Assembly (NCBI GenBank): GCA_907163075.1
Contig: CAJQTY010000001.1
Coordinates: forward strand, 496,001-560,000
DNA from: an uncultured Rhodocyclaceae bacterium
GTDB lineage: Bacteria; Pseudomonadota; Gammaproteobacteria; Burkholderiales; Rhodocyclaceae
DNA: 64,000 nt
Direction: 5' to 3'
In this document: positions 35,185-50,258 of the stretch, one piece after another
Numbering within the stretch: position 1 is the first letter of the stretch
How the letters are laid out: each line of letters starts with the position of its first letter
Notes under the pieces: model-generated
Seen by the model: only the letters and a program-made list of their open reading frames with translations
Database searches by the model: none
Told to the model about the DNA's origin: nothing
Position numbers and translations under genes: made by a program

Positions 35185-35692
35185 GGTATTTCCTCAGGGT
35201 GATTGTAGAAAAGGAATCGCCACGGCGGTATGCCACTCGTACATGATCACGGCCGCGCCGTCCCTGATCCCGCAAACGGAATTTTCACGATAACGGCTGG
35301 CTCGCTGCGGCACAGGGGCAGGCACGGAGCGACGGGGGAAACGGGAGACCATGCCGCAATACGCGCGTGCGGCAGACCTGCGTAGAAGATGGCGCTGTGC
35401 ACCGGGAGTCGAATGATCGGTGCAACCGGCATGTTTTGAAGAGTTTAAGCGATCCACTCGGATTGGCCTTGGCGGCGAATGGTCGATTGTAAGCCTTCGG
35501 ACAGGCATCCTCATAGATGAAGTTTTCCACTGGCGTCCGAACGGTCACCCAAGGCCGTCGAACGTTTGTGTATTTTCTCCGCGAGATGCCCGGTACGCGC
35601 CGGTTGGGCGCAAAATAGCGGCATATGAACATGAGCACGGAATTTTTTGTCCGGTGCTTGATTAGCCCTTCATGTCACTCGCGGAGAATTGG
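35185..35692. other. Intergenic region between divergent ackA and ABC importer operon
   Basis: No gene with support on either strand. It presumably holds both promoters; I see no clear operator or riboswitch. Confidence 0.4.
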
Positions 35693-36685
35693 ATGAAAAA
35701 ACTTATGCTGTTTGCAGTTGCTATCACATCGGCGTCTCTGGCCTTTGGCCAAGCCTCGGTGGGCGCCTACACGACTCTTGAGGAGCCGCTTGCCAAGCAG
35801 CTCTTCGAGCAGTTCGAGAAGGAAAACAACATCAAGGTCAACTGGCAGCGCCTGGCCGGCGGCGAAGTTGAAACGCGTCTCGAGGCCGAGAAAGCAAACC
35901 CGCAGGCCTCGATCTGGGTCGGCGGCGTTGGTCTCAACCACATGAGTGCCAAGGCCAAGGGGCTGACCGTGGCCTACAAATCCCGCCTGGTGGCCAACAC
36001 CGCAGAGCAGTACCGGGACAAGGACAATTTCTGGATCGGCCTGTATGTCGGCCCCCTGGGCTTCATTACCAATGAGAAGGTAGCCAAGGAGCAGGGGCTG
36101 ACGCCACCGAAATCCTGGGCAGACCTGATCAAACCCGAGTTCAAGGGCAAGGTTCGCGTCGCCAACCCGACGACGTCTGGCACCGCGTACAACGTCATTA
36201 CGACGATCCGCTACGTGTTCAAGGGTGACGAGGAGAAGACCTTCGACTACCTGAAGAAGCTCGACACCAGCATCGATCAATACACGAAATCCGGCGCCGC
36301 CGGCAGCAAGAGCGTCGCCATCGGGGAGATTCCGGTCGCCATCGGCTACGCCCACGACATGGTGAAGCTGAAGGTCGAAGGCGCGCCGGTGGTCATTACC
36401 ATCCCGTCCGAGGGAACCGGTTACGAAGTGGCCTCGATGTCCCTGGTCAAGGGCGGCAAGGATGCGGTCAATGCCAAGAAGCTTTACGACTGGATTCTCT
36501 CAAAGACGGCGCAGGACATCATCGGTCAATGGTACGTGATACCGCTCTCGAAACTTGCCACCAAGAATCCCGTGGCGTTCAGCCTGGACGACGTGAAGAC
36601 GGTCAGCCAGGATCTGCAATGGGACGCCGACAACAAGAACCGGCTCCTGGACCGCTGGACCAGGGAGATCGGCTCGAAACGCTGA
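35693..36685 (+). CDS. ABC transporter substrate-binding protein
   Basis: A 330-residue periplasmic binding protein with signal peptide at residues 1-20 (LMLFAVAITSASLAFGQ). The body is of the FbpA/PhnS class: LAKQLFEQFEKENNIKVNW, GLYVGPLGFITNEK, PKSWADLIKPEFKGKVRVAN and GTGYEVASMSLVKGG. Classical ferric-binding FbpA proteins carry an adjacent Tyr-Tyr pair in the C-lobe; here the region reads VAIGYAHDMVKLK with no pair, so the ligand is probably not Fe3+. A phosphonate, sugar phosphate or other anion is possible. GGAG precedes the ATG at 35693. It is the first gene of a three-gene importer operon. Confidence 0.85.
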   Translation: MKKLMLFAVAITSASLAFGQASVGAYTTLEEPLAKQLFEQFEKENNIKVNWQRLAGGEVETRLEAEKANPQASIWVGGVGLNHMSAKAKGLTVAYKSRLVANTAEQYRDKDNFWIGLYVGPLGFITNEKVAKEQGLTPPKSWADLIKPEFKGKVRVANPTTSGTAYNVITTIRYVFKGDEEKTFDYLKKLDTSIDQYTKSGAAGSKSVAIGEIPVAIGYAHDMVKLKVEGAPVVITIPSEGTGYEVASMSLVKGGKDAVNAKKLYDWILSKTAQDIIGQWYVIPLSKLATKNPVAFSLDDVKTVSQDLQWDADNKNRLLDRWTREIGSKR

Positions 36686-36744
36686 GCTGACGGCCAACCC
36701 GGAGCACCAGCGCTCCGGGTGATTTTATTGCCGGGAGATTTCCC

Positions 36745-38949
36745 CTGTTTACCAAAAAGAACATTGTTGTTTTCCTGCTGGCCTGCCTGGCATTTCTCGT
36801 CATCGACGCCTGGATGTTCTCCGTGCTGCGCGGGAGCTACGAGAAAACCATTCTGCAGGACAAGAAGGAACTCCTTCTTGCGCTGACCCGATCGGCGCCG
36901 GGCGAGAACGGCGACGTCGAGGCCTGGCTGGAGGAAGCCCGGAAAACCTATCCGGCGCTTCATCTGCTGTACGTCCGCGGGATTCCGGGAGTCGACGAGA
37001 TCCAGGAGTTCTCACTCGATGCGGAACTGAAGGCGCTCTGGCAGGCACGTCAGGAGGACAAGGCCTTCAAGACGGGAATCGAGGCCGCCTCCTATCTCGA
37101 AACCTTCGTCATGCCCGATGCCGTTCGCCTGGGCTCGGGTGAATCGCTGCTCATCTTCTCGCCCGTTCTCAATGCGGAGGGCGACACCGCCCGGGGCATC
37201 GTTGTCGCCGCCGTCGACGAGACCGTCCTGACGTCGTTCAACAATCTCACCTACGCGCTGTCGCTGATCGCCTTCTTCGTGTTTGCGCTGGGTTTCGGCA
37301 TCGCCACCTTTTCCCGCGATCCACCCACCGGCTACGCCATACTGGTTCTCTTCTCCATCGTTCTCCTGTTTGTCGCCTACCCGCTGTTCACGGCTGTGCG
37401 GCTGACTTTCGTGCAGGAGGGGCGCTTCTCGCTGGCGATCTGGAAGGATATCCTGACCAACCGGCAATATCTCGGGGCGCTGGCCGGATCGATACAACTG
37501 GGCGCGCTGACGGCAACGCTGTCGACCATCATCGGCTTTCTCTTTGCCTTTTTCGTGTCGCGCACGAGCATGCGCGGCAAGAAGCTGGTAACGGCACTGG
37601 CCACGCTGCCGGTCATTTCACCGCCGTTCTCACTGACGCTTTCGATCATCCTGCTGTTCGGCAACAACGGGCTGATCACCAAGGGACTGCTTGGGCTGGA
37701 GAACTTCACCATCTACGGCCTGGGCGGCCTGGGCCTGGTGCAGACCATTTCGATGTTCCCGATCGCCTTTCTGACGCTGGCCGGTGTGCTCGACGCCATC
37801 GATTCGACGCTGGAAGACGCGAGCCTCGACCTCAACGCTTCGCGCTGGGAAACCTTCATGCGCGTGACTCTGCCGCTCACCATGCCGGGCATCCTGTCTG
37901 CCTGGCTGCTGGTGTTCACCAACTCGCTGGCCGATTTCGCCAATCCGCTGCTGCTGTCCGGAAGTTTCCGAGTGCTATCGGTCGAATCCTACATCGAGGT
38001 CACCGGAATGAACCGGCTCGGCAACGGCGCCGCGCTATCGATCCTGCTGCTCCTGCCGACACTTACCGCCTTCTTCGTTCAGCGCGCCTGGGTCGCCAAG
38101 AAATCTTTCGTCGTCGTAACCGGCAAGCCATCCGGGCGCCTGTCCGATCTGGCATCGAAACCGATGCGCATCTTCCTGCTCGTCTTTGTCGTGCTCACCA
38201 GCCTTTTCATCGTTTCGCTCTATGGAACGATCGTCGCCGGATGTTTCGTCAAGAACTGGGGAATTGACTACACCTTTACCACGGCCAATATCGTCGAGGC
38301 CTTGCAGCGTGGGCGCGAGGCGATGATTTCGACGATGACCCTGGCCGGCATTGCGACACCGATTGCCGGCTTCATCGCCATGATCGGCGCTGTGCTGGTC
38401 GTGCGCAAACAATTCCCCGGCAAGCGCCTGCTGGAAGCGCTGATGATGACGCCGTTCGCAGTACCGGGAACGCTAATCGGCATCGCCTACATTCTGGCCT
38501 TCAACGAGCCGCCGTTCCTGCTGGTGGGAACCGGCGCCATCCTGGTCATCTGTTACGTTATCCGTGAATTGCCGGTCGGCCTCGAAGGCGGCGTCGCCAC
38601 CCTGCGCCAGATCGATCCGTCGATCGAGGAGGCGGCTTCCGATCTTGGAGCGGACCAGGCAACGGTTTTTCGCACGGTGATCCTGCCGCTGATCCGGCCG
38701 GCGTTCATCTCCAGCATGTCCTACACCTTCGTGCGTTCGATGACCGCGGTCAGCGCGATCATTTTTCTCATTAGCGCGCGCTGGTATCACATCACGATTC
38801 AAATCTACAACTTTTCCGAGAATATCCGTTTCGGACTGGCCAGCGTGCTCGCCACGGCGCTCATCTTCATCGTTCTCGCCGTGTTCGGCCTTATGCGCGT
38901 GATCGTCAAGAAGAGCGAGCATCTCGAGAAGACCGTGACCGTTCAGTAA
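36745..38949 (+). CDS. Fused double-module ABC permease with extra N-terminal extracytoplasmic domain
   Basis: About 734 residues. Two fused binding-protein-dependent permease modules (roughly residues 220-450 and 490-720) each have an EAA-type loop: LEDASLDLNASRWETFMRVT and IEEAASDLGADQATVFRTVI. Before them lies an extra region of about 200 residues: an N-terminal membrane helix (IVVFLLACLAFLVIDAW), a soluble part of about 130 residues with sensor-like features, and a helix near 175-195. The first ATG (36814) would cut into that helix. GGGAG at 36733 followed by in-frame CTG at 36745 suggests a CTG start; this is inference. Ordinary FbpB/PhnU-type permeases lack this domain. It is placed between binding protein and ATPase genes. 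Confidence 0.8.
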   Translation: MFTKKNIVVFLLACLAFLVIDAWMFSVLRGSYEKTILQDKKELLLALTRSAPGENGDVEAWLEEARKTYPALHLLYVRGIPGVDEIQEFSLDAELKALWQARQEDKAFKTGIEAASYLETFVMPDAVRLGSGESLLIFSPVLNAEGDTARGIVVAAVDETVLTSFNNLTYALSLIAFFVFALGFGIATFSRDPPTGYAILVLFSIVLLFVAYPLFTAVRLTFVQEGRFSLAIWKDILTNRQYLGALAGSIQLGALTATLSTIIGFLFAFFVSRTSMRGKKLVTALATLPVISPPFSLTLSIILLFGNNGLITKGLLGLENFTIYGLGGLGLVQTISMFPIAFLTLAGVLDAIDSTLEDASLDLNASRWETFMRVTLPLTMPGILSAWLLVFTNSLADFANPLLLSGSFRVLSVESYIEVTGMNRLGNGAALSILLLLPTLTAFFVQRAWVAKKSFVVVTGKPSGRLSDLASKPMRIFLLVFVVLTSLFIVSLYGTIVAGCFVKNWGIDYTFTTANIVEALQRGREAMISTMTLAGIATPIAGFIAMIGAVLVVRKQFPGKRLLEALMMTPFAVPGTLIGIAYILAFNEPPFLLVGTGAILVICYVIRELPVGLEGGVATLRQIDPSIEEAASDLGADQATVFRTVILPLIRPAFISSMSYTFVRSMTAVSAIIFLISARWYHITIQIYNFSENIRFGLASVLATALIFIVLAVFGLMRVIVKKSEHLEKTVTVQ

Positions 38950-38958
38950 GAGGAATTC

Positions 38959-40053
38959 ATGGATCAAATATCCGTACCGGTAAATCTCGAGCAGGTGAGC
39001 AAGATCTTCCGCGATCCGAAGACCAAGTCCGACGTGCATGCCGTCCGCGAGGCTCAACTGGAAATCGGCGGCGGCGAACTGGTTACCCTGCTCGGACCGT
39101 CGGGCTGCGGCAAGACCACCATGCTGCGCATGATTGGGGGGTTTGAGCTGCCCACCCGCGGCCGGATTCGCATCGGCGGCGAGGATGTGACCTTCCTGCC
39201 GCCCAACGCGCGCGCGACGGCGACGGTATTTCAGTCCTACGGCCTGTTTCCTCATCTCGACGTCTTCGACAACGTCGCCTATGGACTGCGCGTGCGCAAA
39301 ATCGCCGCGCCGCAGATCGAGACACGGGTGATGGAAGCGCTCGATCTGGTCGGCCTTAAGGCCCTGGCCAGGCGGGCGCCGGGGCGCCTGTCCGGCGGAC
39401 AGCAGCAGCGTGTGGCGCTGGCGCGCAGCCTGGTCGTCCGCCCGCAGGTCCTGCTGCTCGACGAACCGCTATCCAACCTTGATGCGCTGCTGCGTGAGCA
39501 AATGCGCGTCGAGATTCGCCGTATCCAGAAGACTTTGGGAATCACGGCCGTGTACGTCACGCACGACCGGGTCGAAGCGATGAGCCTTTCGGATCGTGTC
39601 GTCGTCATGAAAGAAGGCGTCATCCAGCAGGTTGGTCCGCCCTCGACGATTTACGAGCGTCCCGATTCGCAGTTTGTCGCCGGCTTTGTCGGCAAGGTGG
39701 CGTTTTTCCCGGTCGAAGTGGCGAACACGACGGCGGCCGGGCCTGTCGCCTGTACGCTCGACGGAAAGCCGGTAATGGCCGGATCGGTGGCGCCGGGTGT
39801 CGGCAAGAAGGCGATGCTGATGGCCCGCCCGGAATCCCTCCGTCTCGGGAATCCGGGCGAAGGAGCGTGCGACGGCACGGTATCCACCAACGTATACCTG
39901 GGATCCAGCGTGGAGAGTTTCGTCGCGACGGAATATGGCGAAATTCTTGTCCAGATCGACGACCCTTCGATGAGCCGGGTACGGGCAGAAGGTTCGCGGA
40001 TATCGATCTCTTTTGACGAAACAAGGGTCCGTCTGTTGCCGGTCGCGGGATAG
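38959..40053 (+). CDS. ABC transporter ATPase (FbpC/PotA type)
   Basis: A 364-residue ATPase. It has Walker A GPSGCGKT near residue 50, Q-loop FQSYGLFPHL, signature LSGGQQQRVALARSL near 143, Walker B VLLLDEPLSNLDALL, and H-loop VTHDRVEAMSLSDRV (the usual THDQxEA is altered, but the His is kept). A C-terminal TOBE-like domain follows (about 245-364). AGAGGA lies before the ATG, 9 bases after the permease stop. It energises the importer encoded upstream. The TAG stop is formed across the left end of a MITE insertion. Confidence 0.92.
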   Translation: MDQISVPVNLEQVSKIFRDPKTKSDVHAVREAQLEIGGGELVTLLGPSGCGKTTMLRMIGGFELPTRGRIRIGGEDVTFLPPNARATATVFQSYGLFPHLDVFDNVAYGLRVRKIAAPQIETRVMEALDLVGLKALARRAPGRLSGGQQQRVALARSLVVRPQVLLLDEPLSNLDALLREQMRVEIRRIQKTLGITAVYVTHDRVEAMSLSDRVVVMKEGVIQQVGPPSTIYERPDSQFVAGFVGKVAFFPVEVANTTAAGPVACTLDGKPVMAGSVAPGVGKKAMLMARPESLRLGNPGEGACDGTVSTNVYLGSSVESFVATEYGEILVQIDDPSMSRVRAEGSRISISFDETRVRLLPVAG

Positions 40054-40164
40054 GGAGGCGCTGATTTATTCGTCACACCGGCGGAAGCCGGTGTCCAGAT
40101 CGTTGACTTTTATGGATTCCAGCGTGCGCCGGAATGACCATTTCTCAGTTAATCAGCGTTTCCC
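40053..40164. repeat. 112-bp MITE-like repeat, copy 2, with TA target duplication
   Basis: Flanked by TA at 40051-40052 and 40165-40166. The terminal inverted repeats are GGGAGGCGCTGATT and, from the right, GGGAAACGCTGATT. Two internal hairpins are present. Removing the element and one TA gives GGA-TAG-CTA, which keeps the same stop codon for the upstream ATPase gene. Confidence 0.8.
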
Positions 40165-40258
40165 TAGCTATTTTCTGTACCGGCTCACGGGCTGGCGCGT
40201 CGCCGTAAGGTCGGCTAATCCGGCAAGGCCAAGCCGGACAAGGGGTTACAATTCAACT

Positions 40259-40289
40259 AGCCCCGCCTCGGACGCGGCGGGGCTTTTTT
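40259..40289 (+). terminator. Rho-independent terminator of the ABC importer operon
   Basis: AGCCCCGCC, 8-base loop, GGCGGGGCT, then TTTTTT. It is probably the original operon terminator, now pushed away from the last gene by the MITE. Confidence 0.85.
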
Positions 40290-40401
40290 CATTGCGTCTT
40301 GCCGAGGGCGGCGCTCTTTATTCTGAGCAAAAACAGGCTGAGGCGCTGAACTGAATCCGTATCTCTGGCAACGATAGGATTGCGCATCCTGCTGGCAACT
40401 C

Positions 40402-42231
40402 TCACTCCACGGTTACGGACTTGGCCAGATTGCGCGGTTTATCGACGTCCGTCCCGCGCACCAGCGCGACGTGATAGGCCAGCAATTGCAGCGGCACGAC
40501 GTGCAAGAGCGCCGAAAGCTGGCCGTAGTGTTCGGGCAGAAGCATGACATGCACACCGTCCGAAGCGACCATTTCGCTGTCGGCGTCGGCGAAAACGTAA
40601 AGCTCGCCGCCGCGAGCACGCACTTCCTGCAGATTGGACTTGAGCTTTTCGAGCAGGGCGTCGTTCGGAGCGACGGCGATCACCGGCATTTCCTTGTCGA
40701 CCAAAGCCAGCGGACCGTGTTTCAGCTCGCCGGCCGGATAGGCCTCGGCGTGAATGTAGGTGATTTCCTTGAGTTTCAGTGCCCCTTCAAGCGCGATCGG
40801 GTAATGCCGCCCGCGTCCGAGGAACAGCGCATCCTGCTTCGAGGCAAAGTGCTCGGACCATTCGCGGATCTGCGGTTCGAGCTCAAGCACCTTGCTGACA
40901 GCGATCGGGAGATGGCGCAAAGCCTGCAGCTCGGCGGCCTCGGTCTGCTCGGAAAGACGACCGCGTAGCTTGGCGAAGATCAAGGTCAGCAGGTAAAGAG
41001 CGGCAAGTTGGGTGGTAAACGCCTTGGTCGACGCGACGCCGATCTCGGGACCGGCACGGGTGATGAAGCGCAAGACGTTCTCGCGCACCAACGAGGATTC
41101 AGGCACGTTGCAGATGCACAGGGTATGGGTCATGCCGAGCGACTTGGCATGACTCAGTGCAGCCAGGGTGTCGGCTGTTTCGCCCGACTGCGAAAGTGTC
41201 ACCACCAAGGTGCACGGATCGGCAACGGACTCACGGTAGCGGTATTCGCTGGCCACTTCGACGTTGCACGGAATTCCGGCGATCGCTTCCAGCCAGTAGC
41301 GGGCCACGAGGCCGGCGTGATAACTGGTGCCGCAGGCGATGATCAGCACCTGCCGCACATCCTTGATCACTTCTTCAGTGTTCGCGCCAAACAGGCCAGG
41401 CTGAATGCTGCGCGCGGCACCAAGCATTTCGAGCGTATTGGAAAGTGCCGCCGGCTGCTCGAATATTTCCTTTTGCATGAAGTGACGATACTGGCCCAAC
41501 TCGACGGCATCGGCGGAAAGCTGCGACTTGGTCTCCGCCCGCTCGACTGGCGTGCCATCAACACGGGCGATCCGGTAGCTGTGGCGCATCAGTTCAGCGC
41601 AATCGCCATTCTCCAGATAGACGATGCGGCGGGTTACCTGCAATAGAGCCGAGACGTCGGAGGCGGCATAGTTGCCCTCGTCGGCCAAGCCGAGCAGCAA
41701 GGGAGCACCTTCACGGGCGACCACCAGGCGTTCGGGATCGGCTTCGCGCAGCACGGCGATGGCATAGGCGCCCTGCAGTTGCGCAATCGCCGCCCGCGTC
41801 GCGTCAAAGAAATCGGGATTTTTCTTGAGTTCGGCGGCAATCAGGTGGGCCACGACCTCGGTGTCGGTATCCGACGTGAATTCGTAGCCTTCGGTCTTCA
41901 GGCGGGCACGCAAGACCTCGTGGTTCTCGATGATACCGTTGTGCACGACGGCCAGACCGCCCGAGATGTGCGGGTGGGCGTTGCGCTCGCACGGCACGCC
42001 GTGCGTCGCCCAGCGCGTATGAGCGATACCGGTATTGCCGGAAGCGCTGGTTTCGTCGGCCTGTGCGGTGAGTTCGGCCACCCGCCCGACGGCGCGCAAG
42101 CGCCGCAGGCCGGAGGCGTCGATCAAGGCCAGCCCAGCCGAGTCGTAGCCGCGATATTCCAGCTTGCGCAAACCTTCGAGAAGTACGGGAACAATATTGC
42201 GGTCGGCGACCGCGGCAACGATGCCACACAT
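40402..42231 (-). CDS. glmS: Glutamine-fructose-6-phosphate aminotransferase
   Basis: A 609-residue enzyme that makes glucosamine 6-phosphate from fructose 6-phosphate and glutamine, the first step towards UDP-GlcNAc. The N-terminal Ntn amidotransferase begins [12 protein letters not shown] with catalytic Cys2; [16 protein letters not shown] is near residue 65. The two SIS isomerase domains show [17 protein letters not shown] and [15 protein letters not shown]. It ends in AKSVTVE, the family's conserved C-terminus. It follows glmU by 8 bases on the same strand. I see no glmS ribozyme, as expected for this group. Confidence 0.97.
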   Translation of the reverse strand: MCGIVAAVADRNIVPVLLEGLRKLEYRGYDSAGLALIDASGLRRLRAVGRVAELTAQADETSASGNTGIAHTRWATHGVPCERNAHPHISGGLAVVHNGIIENHEVLRARLKTEGYEFTSDTDTEVVAHLIAAELKKNPDFFDATRAAIAQLQGAYAIAVLREADPERLVVAREGAPLLLGLADEGNYAASDVSALLQVTRRIVYLENGDCAELMRHSYRIARVDGTPVERAETKSQLSADAVELGQYRHFMQKEIFEQPAALSNTLEMLGAARSIQPGLFGANTEEVIKDVRQVLIIACGTSYHAGLVARYWLEAIAGIPCNVEVASEYRYRESVADPCTLVVTLSQSGETADTLAALSHAKSLGMTHTLCICNVPESSLVRENVLRFITRAGPEIGVASTKAFTTQLAALYLLTLIFAKLRGRLSEQTEAAELQALRHLPIAVSKVLELEPQIREWSEHFASKQDALFLGRGRHYPIALEGALKLKEITYIHAEAYPAGELKHGPLALVDKEMPVIAVAPNDALLEKLKSNLQEVRARGGELYVFADADSEMVASDGVHVMLLPEHYGQLSALLHVVPLQLLAYHVALVRGTDVDKPRNLAKSVTVE

Positions 42232-42239
42232 AATTCAGA

Positions 42240-43598
42240 TCACTTTCTAATTTTTTCCGGCCGCGTCCAGCCGGTTTTGGAAATTTGCTGGGCACGCGAC
42301 AGGGTCAGCGTGTCAGGCGGTGCATCCCGGGTCAGGGTGGTGCCCGCACCCAGGGTTGCCCCACGGCCGACGGTGACCGGCGCCACGAGTTGCGTATCGG
42401 AACCGATAAAAGCGTCGTCCTCGATAATGGTCTGGAACTTGTTGGTGCCGTCGTAGTTACATGTAATCGTGCCGGCACCGACATTGACCCGGCTGCCGAT
42501 GATGGCATCGCCGATGTAGGCCAGATGATTGGCTTTCGAGTGAGCACCGATTTTGGTCTTCTTGATCTCGACGAAGTTGCCGATGTGCACATCGGCGCCG
42601 AGTTCGGTACCCGGACGCAGGCGGGCGAAGGGACCGATCATGCCATCCGGCCCGACTAACGCGTCTTCGATGTGCGTAAAGGCCGCCAAGCGCGTTCCAG
42701 CGCCGATCCGGGCATTCTTCAGCACGCAGTTGGGCCCGACTTCGACCGCTTCGTCGAGCACGACCTTACCCTCGAATACGCAGTTGACGTCGATGAACAC
42801 GTCACGCCCGCAAACCAGTTCGCCGCGCACATCGAATCGCGCCGGGTCAGCCATGCGCACGCCCTGCTCCATCAATCGTTCGGCGGTCCACCGCTGGGCA
42901 ACACGTTCGAGTTCGGCCAACTGCACCTTGCTGTTGACGCCAAGCACTTCCCATTCATTTTCAGGGTTTGCGGTGCGTATGGGCAAACCGTCTTCGACGG
43001 CCATGCCTACAATGTCGGTGAGGTAATACTCCTGTTGCGCGTTGTCGTTGGACAAGCGGCCGAGCCATTCGCCCAGGCGCGAGGTCGGCATCGCCATGAT
43101 GCCGGTATTGATTTCACGAATGCAGCGCTCCTCGGCGTTGGAGTCCTTCTGTTCGACAATACGCACGACCCGCCCGGCGGCATTGCGCACGATGCGGCCG
43201 TAGCCGCTCGGATCGACCAACTCGACGGTAAGAACGGCCAGCGCATCCTGTGCGGCATGGACCAGCCGCTTCAGTGTCTCCGTCTTGATCAGCGGCACGT
43301 CGCCGTAGAGAATCAGCGTCGTTCCATCGCCTTTCAGATGCGGCAGCGCCTGTTGCACCGCATGGCCAGTGCCGAGTTGCGGCTCCTGCAAGGCCCACGC
43401 CAGATCCGGTGCATCGAGCGTGGTGCGTACGGCATCGCCACCATGGCCGTAGACCAGGCAAAGGGTTTGTGGCGACAACTGGCGCGCAGTATCGATAACG
43501 TGCGAGACCAGTGCCTTGCCGGCAAGCGGCTGCAAAACCTTGGGCAGGTTCGAATGCATGCGTTTTCCCTGCCCGGCGGCGAGGATGATAATATTCAT
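42240..43598 (-). CDS. glmU: Bifunctional UDP-GlcNAc pyrophosphorylase / GlcN-1-P acetyltransferase
   Basis: A 452-residue cytoplasmic enzyme that acetylates glucosamine 1-phosphate and then uridylylates it to UDP-GlcNAc for peptidoglycan and LPS. The N-terminal nucleotidyltransferase has [17 protein letters not shown] and [10 protein letters not shown]. The C-terminal left-handed beta-helix has hexapeptide repeats, and the acetyltransferase site includes [19 protein letters not shown] and CNYDGTNKF. Length is normal. It forms a two-gene operon with glmS. The atp genes that often precede it in Betaproteobacteria are absent here. Confidence 0.97.
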   Translation of the reverse strand: MNIIILAAGQGKRMHSNLPKVLQPLAGKALVSHVIDTARQLSPQTLCLVYGHGGDAVRTTLDAPDLAWALQEPQLGTGHAVQQALPHLKGDGTTLILYGDVPLIKTETLKRLVHAAQDALAVLTVELVDPSGYGRIVRNAAGRVVRIVEQKDSNAEERCIREINTGIMAMPTSRLGEWLGRLSNDNAQQEYYLTDIVGMAVEDGLPIRTANPENEWEVLGVNSKVQLAELERVAQRWTAERLMEQGVRMADPARFDVRGELVCGRDVFIDVNCVFEGKVVLDEAVEVGPNCVLKNARIGAGTRLAAFTHIEDALVGPDGMIGPFARLRPGTELGADVHIGNFVEIKKTKIGAHSKANHLAYIGDAIIGSRVNVGAGTITCNYDGTNKFQTIIEDDAFIGSDTQLVAPVTVGRGATLGAGTTLTRDAPPDTLTLSRAQQISKTGWTRPEKIRK

Positions 43599-44045
43599 AT
43601 TGAGTACCTGGTAAAGCGGACTGACGTCTTAGCGATCTTCCTGTCCGGCGAGAATATCGCCCGGCATCTGGTCGCCCTTGGGCGAAACGAACCAGTGCAG
43701 GACGTTCCTTCATTAATGCGTGTGTCTATGATACCAAGGCTCTCGCACACCGTCAGGGGCGAACTGCCCAGATCACGCGCCAAACCGGTCTTGTCCGTCA
43801 GCCCGACAAGATTTCCACAGGCGAAGCCGTCGTCGGCCAGTGCCCGGACAATCCCGACGTCACTACTGGCCAGACCATTGACTCCCTGACCGTCACGGGC
43901 TTGAGAATAACAGCCGTATCCACTGCAGGCTGTGACTTTTGTCGCTGCGGCCTGAGCTGCCCCATTTTTATTGCGTCGTCTGATTCGTCTAACTGACAAT
44001 CCTGCCGGCCGGGTTTCAGGAACCCGCCACAAAACCATCGCACGA
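43599..44045. other. Region between gltD and glmU, possible decayed gene
   Basis: On the minus strand an open stretch (about 43720-43900) reads DVGIVRALADDGFACGNLVG and DKTGLARDLGSSPLTVCESL. In another frame just downstream, HWFVSPKGDQMPGDILAG runs to a stop. The two could be parts of one frameshifted gene, but I recognise no family and there is no clear start. Confidence 0.25.
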
Positions 44046-45512
44046 TCAACGCGGCAGCGTGCTCGAACCCATAAGGAAAGCGTCAACCTCACGCGCGCAC
44101 TGCCGCCCCTCGCGGATGGCCCAAACCACCAGCGACTGCCCTCGGCGCGCGTCGCCCGCGGCAAACACCTTGGCGGCACTCGTGGCGTAGCAGCCCTTAC
44201 CATCAGTAGTCGCCCTGGCGTTGCCGCGGGCGTCCTTTTCGACGCCGAAAGCCTCGAGCAAACTGCCTACCGGACTGACAAAGCCCATGGCCAGAAAGAC
44301 AAGATCGGCCGGGAAAGTGTGCTCGCTGCCGGGAATTTCCCGCATCTTGCCGTTCTTCCATTCCAGCTCGACGGTCTTGAGCGATTTAAGCACGCCCTTC
44401 TCGCCGATGAGTTCCTTGGTGGCAATGGAAAACTTGCGCTGGGTGTCACCTTCCAGGTGCGACGACGACGTGCGCATCTTGAGCGGCCAGTACGGCCAGG
44501 TCAACGGCCTGTTTTCCTCTTCGGGCGGCTGCGGCATCAGCTCAAACTGTGTCACCGAAGCCGCGCCATGCCGATAGCTGGTCCCCACGCAGTCGGAACC
44601 GGTATCGCCGCCGCCGATAACGACAACATGCTTGCCCTTGGCATTGATCGGGTTGGCCTTGCCGCCGCTCACCTGCTTGTTCTGAGGAATCAGAAACTCC
44701 AGTGCAGCGTAGGTGCCCTTGAGTTCTCGCCCCGGGATCGGCAGATCACGCGGCACTTCCGAGCCGGCGGCAAGAATCACTGCATCAAAATCATTACTGA
44801 CCTGCTCGGCAGAAATGAATTCGCTTGCGTCGTTGATGATGCCGGGCGGCAGTTCCTTGCTCCCGACCAGGACTCTGGTACGAAACGTGACACCTTCGGC
44901 CTCCATCTGTTGGACCCGGCGTTGAATCAGCGACTTCTCCAGCTTGAAGTCGGGGATGCCGTAGCCAAGCAAGCCCCCGGGACGGCTGTTCTTCTCGAAT
45001 ACGGTGACGTCGTGACCGACACGTGCAAGCTGCTGCGCGGCCGCCAGCCCGGCGGGACCCGAACCGATAATGGCCACTTTCTTGCCGGTCTTGGCTTTCG
45101 GCGGCTGCGGAACGATCCAGCCCATCTGCCAGCCCTTGTCGATAATCGCATGCTCGATCGATTTGATGCCTACCGCGTCGTTGTTGATATTTAGCGTACA
45201 GGCCGCTTCACAGGGTGCGGGGCAAATGCGACCGGTAAAGTCCGGGAAGTTGTTCGTCGAGTGCAGCACGACCAGCGCCTGCTCCCATTTACCCCGATAA
45301 ACGAGGTCATTCCAGTCCGGAATGATATTGTTTACCGGGCATCCGCTAGTGCAGAACGGTATGCCGCAATCCATGCAGCGCGAACCCTGGACACTCGCCT
45401 GTTCGTCGTTGAGGGTTGCTACAAATTCGCGATAATGCTTCAGACGATCGTTGGGAGGCTCATAGGCCTCCGATAAACGCTGACGCTCCATGAAGCCGGT
45501 CGGCTTTCCCAT
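44046..45512 (-). CDS. gltD: Glutamate synthase (NADPH), small subunit
   Basis: A 488-residue FAD/FeS flavoprotein that passes electrons from NADPH to the large subunit. Near the N-terminus are Cys clusters for [4Fe-4S] centres ([26 protein letters not shown]). The FAD-binding [13 protein letters not shown] is near residue 150, and the NADPH-binding [13 protein letters not shown] near 285. It ends in [20 protein letters not shown]. Its ATG follows the gltB stop directly (TAAATG), so the two subunits are made from one transcript. Confidence 0.96.
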   Translation of the reverse strand: MGKPTGFMERQRLSEAYEPPNDRLKHYREFVATLNDEQASVQGSRCMDCGIPFCTSGCPVNNIIPDWNDLVYRGKWEQALVVLHSTNNFPDFTGRICPAPCEAACTLNINNDAVGIKSIEHAIIDKGWQMGWIVPQPPKAKTGKKVAIIGSGPAGLAAAQQLARVGHDVTVFEKNSRPGGLLGYGIPDFKLEKSLIQRRVQQMEAEGVTFRTRVLVGSKELPPGIINDASEFISAEQVSNDFDAVILAAGSEVPRDLPIPGRELKGTYAALEFLIPQNKQVSGGKANPINAKGKHVVVIGGGDTGSDCVGTSYRHGAASVTQFELMPQPPEEENRPLTWPYWPLKMRTSSSHLEGDTQRKFSIATKELIGEKGVLKSLKTVELEWKNGKMREIPGSEHTFPADLVFLAMGFVSPVGSLLEAFGVEKDARGNARATTDGKGCYATSAAKVFAAGDARRGQSLVVWAIREGRQCAREVDAFLMGSSTLPR

Positions 45513-50201
<4,689 letters not shown>

Positions 50202-50258
50202 CACGCTCGAATCCTCAAAAATCCATGACATGGCAATTCCCTGTCATTACACCAAACG

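Noticed and set aside
35693-40053. Naming the importer as a ferric iron (Fbp) system
   Set aside because: The tyrosine pair for Fe3+ is missing, and no iron-regulator box is seen upstream.
43595-44203. 202-codon minus-strand frame between gltD and glmU taken as a full gene
   Set aside because: It overlaps the 3' end of gltD and has no start signal; only part of it looks protein-like, so I list it as a possible remnant only.
42672-45194. Plus-strand frames of about 400 codons opposite glmU and gltD
   Set aside because: No domain similarity, and fully explained by the opposite-strand genes.
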